A stretch of DNA of 11,838 nucleotides, from assembly GCA_002796165.1 (NCBI GenBank), contig PCWF01000226.1, positions 1 to 11,838 of the forward strand, written 5' to 3'. Under the pieces are notes generated by a model. It was not told where the DNA came from. It did no database searches and saw nothing but the letters and a program-made list of their open reading frames with translations. This DNA comes from Nitrospinae bacterium CG11_big_fil_rev_8_21_14_0_20_56_8. GTDB lineage: Bacteria > Nitrospinota > Nitrospinia > Nitrospinales > VA-1. Within the stretch, counting starts at the first letter, position 1. Each line of letters starts with the position of its first letter. Positions 6,537 to 11,838 of the stretch are shown piece after piece. The position numbers and the translations under genes are program-made.

Positions 6537-8624
6537 TCATTCATAATTCAAAAGCCGGGTCAAGGCTTCGAGGGAGGACACCGGCGGGAGGCAGGTCCCG
6601 AGGCGGCAGACCCAGGCGGTGGGTTTGCCATCGACCGTTTTCCGCCCCGCGAGAAGAGGAACCGCCGCGGCCTTTGACGCGATTTCGTCTTCATAGCAGA
6701 AGGCGAACACGGCATTGGGATAAAAACCGGTGCGAATGGCCCGGCGCAGGATCTCCGTTTCCGGATCGTTGTGCTTGCCGATCACGGCGACTTCCTTGAG
6801 CCCGCCCAGGTACAGGTGGAGCGCTTGGAGCATGGAGGACGAATTGAGGCCCCATTCCATCAGCTCTTCGTGGAAGGCACAAAAGATTTTTTCCGCCCGT
6901 GCAATGCATGCCGGGTCCGCCAGAAGGGCTCCCAGCCGCAGGAGCGCGAGGGCGGCGTTACTGTTGCCGGAGGGTTCCACTCCGTCATATCCCGATGTTT
7001 GGCGGACGATGAGGTTTTCCCCATCGATCGCCGTTTCATAATAGGCGCCGTCCGAGGCGAATTTGTCCTCCACCCGGTCCATCAATTCCTTGGCCAGGGA
7101 GACATAGCGGACGTCGCCGGTCGCCTCGTAAAGGTCAAGGCTGGCCACGGCGATCGACGTATAGTCGAACAGGTAGCCATCGTATCGCGCCTCTCCGTCC
7201 CGATACCGGCGGAGGAGTTTCCCGTCCCCGGTGCGCAGGCGCAAGAGGATGAATTCCATCGCCCGCGCCGCCCGGCGGATTCGTTCCGGGTCGTCGAGCA
7301 CCCGCCCGGCCCGGGCCATGGCGCCGATCATCAATCCGTTCCACGACGTGAGGATCTTGTCGTCCCTCAGCGGGCGGATCCTGAGACTGCGTGCCTCAAG
7401 CAATTTTTTCCTTCCCCGTTTCACCTCCTCGCGCGCCATGTCTTCCGGCAGGCCCAGCTTCCGGGCCAGCGCGGGGAGGGGGGTGGTGACGTTCAAAATA
7501 TTTTTCTCTTCGAAGTTTCCTTCCTCCGTCACGTTGTAGTAGGGAATGACGACGCTGGCCGTCTGCCGGCCGAGGAGAGATTCGATTTCCTCCCGGGTCC
7601 AGACGTAGAATTTTCCTTCGACTCCTTCGCTGTCGGCGTCCTCGGCGCTGAAGAAGGCTCCTTCCGGAGACGTCATATCGCGGTCGATGTATTCCATAAT
7701 ATCCCGCGCGTAATCCGCAAAATCGGGGTCCCCCGTGACCTGAAAAGTTTCGATCATCGCGATAATCAACAGGGAATTGTCGTACAGCATTTTTTCGAAA
7801 TGGGGCACCAGCCAATGGTAGTCGGTACTGTAGCGGGCCAGCCCGCCCCCGATCTGGTCGTAAATGCCTCCATCCTTCATGGCCCGCAGGGTGCCTTCCA
7901 CCATGGCCCGGCTGGCCGGGTCCGCCGTGCGGTGATAATGGCGCAGGAGGAGAGACAGCCCCATGGAAGGGGGAAACTTGTTCTGTTGCTGGAACATGAA
8001 CCCGTGGTTCAGTTTGTCGTAGTGTTCGCCGTACAGGCGGACGGCTTTGTTCTCGCCTTCAAAGGTCAATTCCTCGACCGGCCCCGAGGCGGGTTGACGG
8101 ATGGACATGTTCCGTACCGCCTGGATGATCGCCTTGCCCTGGCGGGAGATTTTTTCCTGTTCGTTTTTCCAGGTGTTGGAAAGGAAGGCCAGGACATCGC
8201 TGAACGACGGCAGGTTGTAGCGGCGCACGGGGGGGAAATAGGTTCCCCCGTAAAAGGGGATGCCCTCCGGGGTAATGAACACGTTGAGCGGCCATCCCCC
8301 CTGCTGGCCGAGGGCTTGCAGGGACTGCATGGAAATGCTATCCACGTCCGGCCGTTCCTCGCGGTCCACCTTGATGGCCACAAAGTTCTCGTTGAGTTGG
8401 CGGGCCAGCACCGGGTCCTCGAACGACTCCCGTTCCATCACGTGGCACCAATGGCACGTGGCGTAACCGATGCTGACGAGCAGAGGCAGGTTTTTGTCCC
8501 GCGCAAGCTGGAAGGCCTCTGGCCCCCACGGATGCCAGTTGACCGGATTGTGCGCGTGCTGGAGCAGGTAGGGACTTTTTTCGTGAATCAGTTGATTCGT
8601 ATAGGGAGCCTTGTGGGGTGTCAT
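6537..8624 (-). CDS. SSP411/YyaL-family thioredoxin-domain protein (DUF255 plus glycosidase-like barrel)
   Basis: A 695-residue protein of the widespread SSP411 (SPATA20) / YyaL family. The N-terminal thioredoxin-like DUF255 domain (about 1-160) starts EKSPYLLQHAHNPVNW and carries the CHWC redox motif (57-60) in YATCHWCHVMERESFED, followed by KVDREERPD and QGGWPLNVF. The rest (about 190-690) is the alpha/alpha-barrel resembling N-acylglucosamine 2-epimerases and six-hairpin glycosidases, with family blocks GGLARYSTDYHWLVPHFEKM, DDKILTSWNGLMI and SGNSNAAL. Length is normal and no signal peptide is present. The biochemical role of the family is unsettled, so I assign none. It lies 64 bp after aroA and 75 bp before bioB on the same strand, consistent with an operon. 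The Shine-Dalgarno before the ATG is poor. Confidence 0.93.
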   Translation of the reverse strand: MTPHKAPYTNQLIHEKSPYLLQHAHNPVNWHPWGPEAFQLARDKNLPLLVSIGYATCHWCHVMERESFEDPVLARQLNENFVAIKVDREERPDVDSISMQSLQALGQQGGWPLNVFITPEGIPFYGGTYFPPVRRYNLPSFSDVLAFLSNTWKNEQEKISRQGKAIIQAVRNMSIRQPASGPVEELTFEGENKAVRLYGEHYDKLNHGFMFQQQNKFPPSMGLSLLLRHYHRTADPASRAMVEGTLRAMKDGGIYDQIGGGLARYSTDYHWLVPHFEKMLYDNSLLIIAMIETFQVTGDPDFADYARDIMEYIDRDMTSPEGAFFSAEDADSEGVEGKFYVWTREEIESLLGRQTASVVIPYYNVTEEGNFEEKNILNVTTPLPALARKLGLPEDMAREEVKRGRKKLLEARSLRIRPLRDDKILTSWNGLMIGAMARAGRVLDDPERIRRAARAMEFILLRLRTGDGKLLRRYRDGEARYDGYLFDYTSIAVASLDLYEATGDVRYVSLAKELMDRVEDKFASDGAYYETAIDGENLIVRQTSGYDGVEPSGNSNAALALLRLGALLADPACIARAEKIFCAFHEELMEWGLNSSSMLQALHLYLGGLKEVAVIGKHNDPETEILRRAIRTGFYPNAVFAFCYEDEIASKAAAVPLLAGRKTVDGKPTAWVCRLGTCLPPVSSLEALTRLLNYE

Positions 8625-8688
8625 GATCGCCGGGAAAACGGTTCGTTTCGAATGGTTGTGGGACCGGAGCGTGATCGGGGATGGCGGT

Positions 8689-9951
8689 TCAGCGGCATAA
8701 CTCCCGGAGCCGGTCGAAATAATCCGGAAATGATTTGTTGACGCATTCCGGATTCCTGATTTTGACGCCCGGAATCTTGAGTCCGGCCAGAGCGAAGCTC
8801 ATGGCCATGCGGTGGTCGTCGTAGGTTTCGATTTCCGCGCCCCGGTATTGTTTTGCCGGGCGGATCACCAGGAAATCTTCTCCGGCTTCCACTTCCGCTC
8901 CCAGGCGGGCCAGCTCATTTTCCAGCGCCACGATGCGATCGGTTTCCTTGATTCTCAGGTTGCCGATGCCGGTGATTCGCGTCGGTCCCTCGGCAAACAG
9001 CGCGGTGACGGCCAGGGTCTGCACCGCGTCGGGCATATGATTCATATTGATGGCAATTCCGTGCAGAGGGTTTCCAAGGATGCGGATTTTTTCCGTCCCG
9101 GGTTCCACCCGGCACCCCATTTGTTCCAGCGCCGAGAGAAAATCCCGGTCCCCCTGAACGCTGTCGGGATTGAGATGGGTGACCGTCACGTCGCCCCCGG
9201 TCACGGCGGCGGCGGCGAAGAAATAGGTCGCGCTCGAATAATCCCCCTCGACCAGGTAGTCCCGCCCCTGGTACCTTTGGCCGCCCGCGACGCGAAACTG
9301 CCGGTAGCTCTCATTTTCCGCATGGACACCGAAGGCCCGCATGATGTCGAGTGTGATATCCGCATAGGGTTTGGAGGTAAGGTCCCCGTTGATGGTGATG
9401 GTCGTCGGGGCGTCAAAATAGGGAGCCGAAAGGAGGACGGAGGTCAGGTATTGACTGCTTTTATCCCCGGCGATTTCGGTGGCTCCCCCGGGCACCCCGC
9501 CGCCGTGGATTTCCAGCGGAGGACAGCCGTTGTTGCGTACCGACCGGGCCTGGACTCCCATGCGGATCAGGCAATCCAGAAGGTCGCCGATGGGCCGCTC
9601 CTGCATGCGCTCGTTGCCGGTCAGCCGGGTGGTGCCGGGAGCGAGGGCGGCAAAGGTGGTCAAAAACCTCATGGTGGTCCCCGCATTGCCCACGTAGATT
9701 TCCTTTTTTGGGACTCGAAGCCTGCCCCCCGTTCCCTGGACCAGAAATTCGTCTCCCTCCTGTTTCACGGGAATGCCAAATTCCATCAGGGCCTCGTTCA
9801 TGAACCGGGTATCGTCGCTGAGCAGGGGATGGGTGAGCCGGCTCACCCCCTCCGCCAGGGCGGCGATGAGAAGGGCTCGGTTGGTGTAGCTTTTGGACCC
9901 CGGGCAGGCGACCGTGGCGGTTATTCGGGGAGTGGGTACGATTTCGATCAA
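8689..9951 (-). CDS. aroA: 3-phosphoshikimate 1-carboxyvinyltransferase (EPSP synthase)
   Basis: A 420-residue EPSP synthase, which joins shikimate-3-phosphate and phosphoenolpyruvate on the way to chorismate. Signatures in order: CPGSKSYTNR (16-25, with K20 and R25), GNAGTTMRFLT (88-98), ERMQERPIGDLL (114-125), DKSSQYLTS (163-171), NHMPDAVQT (304-312; catalytic Asp D308), LRIKETDR (332-339), DDHRMAMS (378-385) and CVNKSFPDYF (403-412). The PEP-loop Gly is retained, so it reads as a class I-like enzyme; the residue corresponding to E. coli Pro101 is Phe, as in many bacteria. Translation begins at TTG (9951): no ATG or GTG is available near the expected N-terminus, and the predicted promoter at 9989-10018 would give a roughly 30-nt leader. 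It is the first gene of the proposed aroA-SSP411-bioB operon. Confidence 0.97.
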   Translation of the reverse strand: MIEIVPTPRITATVACPGSKSYTNRALLIAALAEGVSRLTHPLLSDDTRFMNEALMEFGIPVKQEGDEFLVQGTGGRLRVPKKEIYVGNAGTTMRFLTTFAALAPGTTRLTGNERMQERPIGDLLDCLIRMGVQARSVRNNGCPPLEIHGGGVPGGATEIAGDKSSQYLTSVLLSAPYFDAPTTITINGDLTSKPYADITLDIMRAFGVHAENESYRQFRVAGGQRYQGRDYLVEGDYSSATYFFAAAAVTGGDVTVTHLNPDSVQGDRDFLSALEQMGCRVEPGTEKIRILGNPLHGIAINMNHMPDAVQTLAVTALFAEGPTRITGIGNLRIKETDRIVALENELARLGAEVEAGEDFLVIRPAKQYRGAEIETYDDHRMAMSFALAGLKIPGVKIRNPECVNKSFPDYFDRLRELCR

Positions 9952-9988
9952 GGGGCTTACTTTCGGTTTGGGGTTTCTGCGCGCCGTA

Positions 9989-10018
9989 GTTATAGCATTT
10001 TGGGCGGCGGAAGTTCAA
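9989..10018 (-). promoter_or_regulatory. Sigma70-type promoter with extended -10 for aroA operon
   Basis: On the minus strand TTGAAC (10018-10013) and TATAAC (9994-9989) are 18 bases apart, with TGC directly upstream of the -10 (extended -10). Matches are four of six for the -35 and five of six for the -10. The predicted start near 9982 leaves about 30 nt before the aroA TTG. It is the best-looking promoter in the window. Confidence 0.65.
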
Positions 10019-10152
10019 TTTCCGCTTGGGCCGGAGTTTTTGAAAATGCGGGAGAAGCCTCTCTGGAAGATATCCCGGGAGGGCCTCGGCCCACGGAGCC
10101 CGTATCGAGGCGGCTTCGGAAGCCCTTTGAAACTTTCTCCTCCCATCAGTCG

Positions 10153-10181
10153 TTGTTTATCTTACCGGATTTTGTTACCAT
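10153..10181 (+). promoter_or_regulatory. Putative promoter upstream of the small membrane protein
   Basis: TTGTTT (10153-10158) and TACCAT (10176-10181) are spaced by 17 bases, with TGT forming an extended -10. Hexamers match consensus at only three and four positions. It would yield a leader of about 55 nt for the gene at 10244. The rest of the 292-bp gap between aroA and that gene contains the aroA promoter, short GC hairpins (10081-10092, 10112-10124) and no coding sequence I can support. Confidence 0.3.
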
Positions 10182-10210
10182 AAAGCTCCCCGAATCCGGG
10201 ACGCTGTCTA

Positions 10211-10232
10211 AACCCCTTTTTTACTTGGGGTT
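10211..10232 (+). repeat. Short inverted repeat just upstream of start codon
   Basis: AACCCC (10211-10216) pairs with GGGGTT (10227-10232) across a 10-base T-rich loop, ending 11 bases before the ATG at 10244. It overlaps the only G-rich stretch where a ribosome-binding site would be expected. Any regulatory effect is speculative, and a six-bp stem could be chance. Confidence 0.25.
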
Positions 10233-10243
10233 CTCGCTTCTGT

Positions 10244-10570
10244 ATGGATAATACCGAGAAGAATAAGAAGGATGGAAAGGGCCGTCTTCCCTGGTGGAAG
10301 CGGCTGGGCCGCTGGTGGGCGGAAACGCCCGAGGCCGAACAAAGGCGGTTGAAGTCTTTTCTTCCGCTGATTGCCTATACCATTGCCTTCGTTTATTTTG
10401 TGATCTGGAAATCCATTCTGGACACTCAGTACCGCAATCGAACCAGTTCCGCGGTTATCCAGAACTGGTTTGGGAACGATGACCCGGCAACCATCGCCAT
10501 GATCGAGCAGAAAAAAGCCATGGATGAAAGTTTCAAGGAATTGCGGAAACGAGTTGCCGGTGGCCGCTGA
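10244..10570 (+). CDS. Small single-pass membrane protein of unknown function
   Basis: A 108-residue protein with no family that I recognise. The first 38 residues are highly basic and tryptophan-rich (PWWKRLGRWW, 16-25). One strongly hydrophobic segment (about 39-58, FLPLIAYTIAFVYFVIW) would span the inner membrane, with the positive-inside rule placing the N-terminus in the cytoplasm. The C-terminal 50 residues are hydrophilic, with a short likely amphipathic helix (about 82-104) rich in Lys and Glu, presumably periplasmic. The ATG has no good Shine-Dalgarno. The DUF4149-like gene begins 88 bp downstream on the same strand, so they may be coexpressed, although a perfect TATAAT lies between them. 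Coding is supported by the membrane-protein logic and the open frame, but not by homology. Confidence 0.65.
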   Translation: MDNTEKNKKDGKGRLPWWKRLGRWWAETPEAEQRRLKSFLPLIAYTIAFVYFVIWKSILDTQYRNRTSSAVIQNWFGNDDPATIAMIEQKKAMDESFKELRKRVAGGR

Positions 10571-10584
10571 ATTCGATATTTTTT

Positions 10585-10590
10585 TATAAT
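10585..10590 (+). promoter_or_regulatory. Perfect -10 hexamer before the DUF4149-like gene
   Basis: TATAAT at 10585-10590 lies between the two membrane-protein genes. A weak -35 candidate TGGCCG (10561-10566, 18-base spacer) overlaps the end of the upstream gene. Transcription from here would give a roughly 60-nt leader containing a T-run and a small ACCGG/CCGGT hairpin (10614-10628). The hexamer is clear, but the -35 is poor and the surroundings are T-rich. Confidence 0.35.
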
Positions 10591-10658
10591 GACGGGTGCA
10601 GAGTCTTTTTTTTACCGGCGATACCGGTGCCTCCACCCGAATTTTCCCCGGCAGGTTT

Positions 10659-11204
10659 ATGAAACGTCTGGTTTACTGGTTTAATTTCTTTTACCTGTTC
10701 GGGCTGGCCCTGTGGGTCGGCGGGATGTTTCTTCTCGGCATCCTGGTCGAGGTCATGGTGAGGGTCAATCTGAAGGAAGATGCGCTCAAGGCCAGCACCA
10801 TCATGAACCGGATCATGGATGTGTTCAACGTTCACATCATCTATTCCTGCATTGGGCTCATGCTGACTGCCGAGCTGGTCCGGTTCCTGGTGGCCCGGTA
10901 CGGCAAGGCGGGATATCAGCTTGCCCGGGTCACCCGGTGGCGATGGACCCGGGAAACGGTGCTGGGGATCATGATCGTTCTCGCGCTTTACATGGGGAGC
11001 GTTCTTCGTCCCGAAATGCACGAGGTGGACCGGGCGAAAAAGGCCAATCCGAGCGATGTCCGGCTCCAGGTCCGGTTCGACCGGTTTCACTCCTGGTTTG
11101 TCAATATATACACGGTTAACATGATCCTGGGTTTGTCCCTGTTTTACATACATGGAAAGGAAATGGCTCGCTTCCGGGAAGACGGGCCGGATTCCGGATC
11201 GTAG
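10659..11204 (+). CDS. Four-helix integral membrane protein, DUF4149/TMEM205-like
   Basis: A 181-residue inner-membrane protein with four predicted transmembrane segments (about 7-30, 55-78, 97-115, 145-164). TM1 contains LALWVGGMF, and the loop before TM4 has a long basic/polar stretch leading into RFDRFHSWFVNIYTVN, a pattern typical of DUF4149 (TMEM205-like) proteins, whose function is not established. I begin at the ATG at 10659 (MKRLVYWF), which puts TM1 at the N-terminus. An in-frame start 21 codons upstream would add a hydrophilic tail without family support. The Shine-Dalgarno (AGG close to the ATG) is weak. It lies between the small membrane protein and the secreted FGE-domain gene, on the same strand. 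It could also be called a copper-resistance CopD-like membrane protein, but the expected His/Met ligands are not evident. Confidence 0.8.
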   Translation: MKRLVYWFNFFYLFGLALWVGGMFLLGILVEVMVRVNLKEDALKASTIMNRIMDVFNVHIIYSCIGLMLTAELVRFLVARYGKAGYQLARVTRWRWTRETVLGIMIVLALYMGSVLRPEMHEVDRAKKANPSDVRLQVRFDRFHSWFVNIYTVNMILGLSLFYIHGKEMARFREDGPDSGS

Positions 11205-11247
11205 TGTCGACCACTCCTGTTTTCCCGCGCACCATTGCTCAGGGTAG

Positions 11248-11838
11248 ATGTTAAGGCGTTTGACGGCAGTCATATCCATACCCCTTGCTTGTCTGGTTTC
11301 GCTTCTATTATTCTTTTCTCCCGTATTCGCGAAACACGTGGAGGGTGAGCATCCCGAGGAAACCCGTACGGGAGAAATCTCTGAAGGGGCCCCGTCGAAC
11401 CTTCCAATTCGGGATGTCACCAATATGGTCCGGATCCCCGCCGGGCGGTTCCGCATGGGGTCCAATTTCGAGGAGGTAAAGAAATATTATGCCCAGTGCA
11501 AGAAAGCGGATCCCTCCTGCGCGCTCTGGTGGTTCGACGATGAAATGCCCAGCCACCTGATCTACCTGAAGGATTACTGGATCGACATGTTCGAAGTGAC
11601 CAACCAGAACTACCTCGAATTTGTCCTGGCCACGGGACACCGGCCCGCGCTGGACGATACCTGCGATACCGACAAGTGCAGGGAAGGCAACCTATGGAAG
11701 GAAAATTCCTTCCCGGAGAGCATCCGCCACCAGCCGGTGACCCAGGTGAACTGGCACGATGCGGATGCCTATTGCCGCTGGAGAGGAAAACGGCTCCCCA
11801 GCGAGGCGGAATGGGAAAAGGCCGCGCGCGGGCCCACC
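11248..11838 (+). CDS. Secreted FGE-sulfatase (SUMF1/PF03781) domain protein, 3' end cut by window
   Basis: The 197 visible codons run open to the window edge. Residues 1-28 form a signal peptide (basic start, hydrophobic core 9-25, VFA|KH cleavage). After a charged linker the SUMF1-type domain begins at MVRIPAGRFRMGS (60-72), continues with YWIDMFEVTNQNYLEFV (110-126) and reaches PVTQVNWHDADAYCRWRGKRLPSEAEWEKAARG (163-195), the classic central block. The active-site cysteines of true formylglycine-generating enzymes would lie downstream, outside the window, so activity cannot be judged; most bacterial secreted members are not sulfatase activators. Unusual for the family are two cysteine pairs in insertions (C84/C91 and C139/C144) that could form disulfides after export. 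An AGGG lies just before the ATG. It follows the DUF4149-like gene by 43 bp, possibly cotranscribed. Confidence 0.9.
   Translation, partial: MLRRLTAVISIPLACLVSLLLFFSPVFAKHVEGEHPEETRTGEISEGAPSNLPIRDVTNMVRIPAGRFRMGSNFEEVKKYYAQCKKADPSCALWWFDDEMPSHLIYLKDYWIDMFEVTNQNYLEFVLATGHRPALDDTCDTDKCREGNLWKENSFPESIRHQPVTQVNWHDADAYCRWRGKRLPSEAEWEKAARGPT

Noticed and set aside
6516..6550. ACCCGG/CCGGGT inverted repeat at the end of the SSP411-family gene
   Set aside because: The loop is about 20 bases and no T-run follows on the minus strand, so I do not call it a terminator.
6771..8741. 656-codon open frame on the plus strand
   Set aside because: It is antisense to the SSP411-family gene, whose motifs (CHWC, HFEKMLYD) are unmistakable. 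The plus-strand translation shows no domain logic, and long antisense frames are expected in GC-rich coding DNA.
9655..9690. Phe at the E. coli Pro101 position of AroA as a sign of glyphosate tolerance
   Set aside because: The PEP-loop Gly is retained and non-Pro residues at this site are common in bacterial EPSP synthases; no tolerance can be inferred.
9893..10183. 96-codon plus-strand frame covering part of the aroA upstream gap
   Set aside because: It overlaps the aroA start and the best promoter in the window, has no ribosome-binding site and no coherent protein features.
8812..10251. 479-codon open frame on the plus strand
   Set aside because: It is antisense to aroA and its promoter region, with no recognisable domain.
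10584..11465. 293-codon open frame on the minus strand
   Set aside because: Antisense to the DUF4149-like and SUMF1-domain genes; its translation is low-complexity His/Pro/Asp-rich sequence typical of shadow frames.

Overview
The window is an ordinary-looking stretch of bacterial chromosome with moderately high GC and dense gene packing on both strands. It carries housekeeping enzymes (EPSP synthase, biotin synthase, thioredoxin) beside envelope and surface-sugar genes. Two secreted proteins with Sec-type signal peptides (an AttH/CrtC-like protein and an FGE/SUMF1-domain protein) and nucleotide-sugar SDR enzymes suggest a Gram-negative organism. Such mixtures occur in Nitrospinota and deltaproteobacteria-like lineages, but I cannot place it firmly. 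No mobile element, CRISPR array, tRNA or rRNA was seen.

Layout. (1) Positions 1-2168, minus strand: three overlapping genes for nucleotide-sugar modification, in transcription order an extended SDR (1167-2168), a second SDR with CapF/WbjC-like sequence (271-1170), and a small cupin resembling the CapF/WbjC C-terminal domain (1-274, runs off the window). Each junction is a 4-bp start/stop overlap, so this is a translationally coupled operon. (2) 2169-2345: divergent intergenic region with a perfect 8-bp inverted repeat. (3) 2346-3467, plus: secreted AttH/CrtC-like lipocalin-fold protein, whose 3' end overlaps the convergent next gene by 23 bp. (4) 3445-4714, minus: a gamma-glutamylcyclotransferase-like protein followed by a dimethylarginine dimethylaminohydrolase (DDAH) family enzyme. 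(5) 4715-5411, plus: long AT-rich leader, thioredoxin with an unusual WCQPC active site, and a clear intrinsic terminator. (6) 5457-10018, minus: a promoter with a good extended -10, then aroA, an SSP411/YyaL-family thioredoxin-domain protein, and bioB, with gaps of 64 and 75 bp. (7) 10153-11838, plus: a small single-pass membrane protein, a four-helix DUF4149/TMEM205-like membrane protein, and the start of a secreted FGE-sulfatase-domain protein cut by the window edge.

Functionally, the left operon probably supplies a modified nucleotide sugar for surface polysaccharide, the aroA-bioB operon supplies chorismate and biotin, and the other genes are individual redox, amidinohydrolase and envelope functions. 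I found no convincing new multi-gene system. The observations most worth a second look are the apparently split CapF/WbjC, the altered cysteine pattern of BioB (Ser at the usual Cys97 position plus extra cysteines), the GGCT-like protein lacking the usual catalytic Glu next to a DDAH, and the WCQPC thioredoxin.
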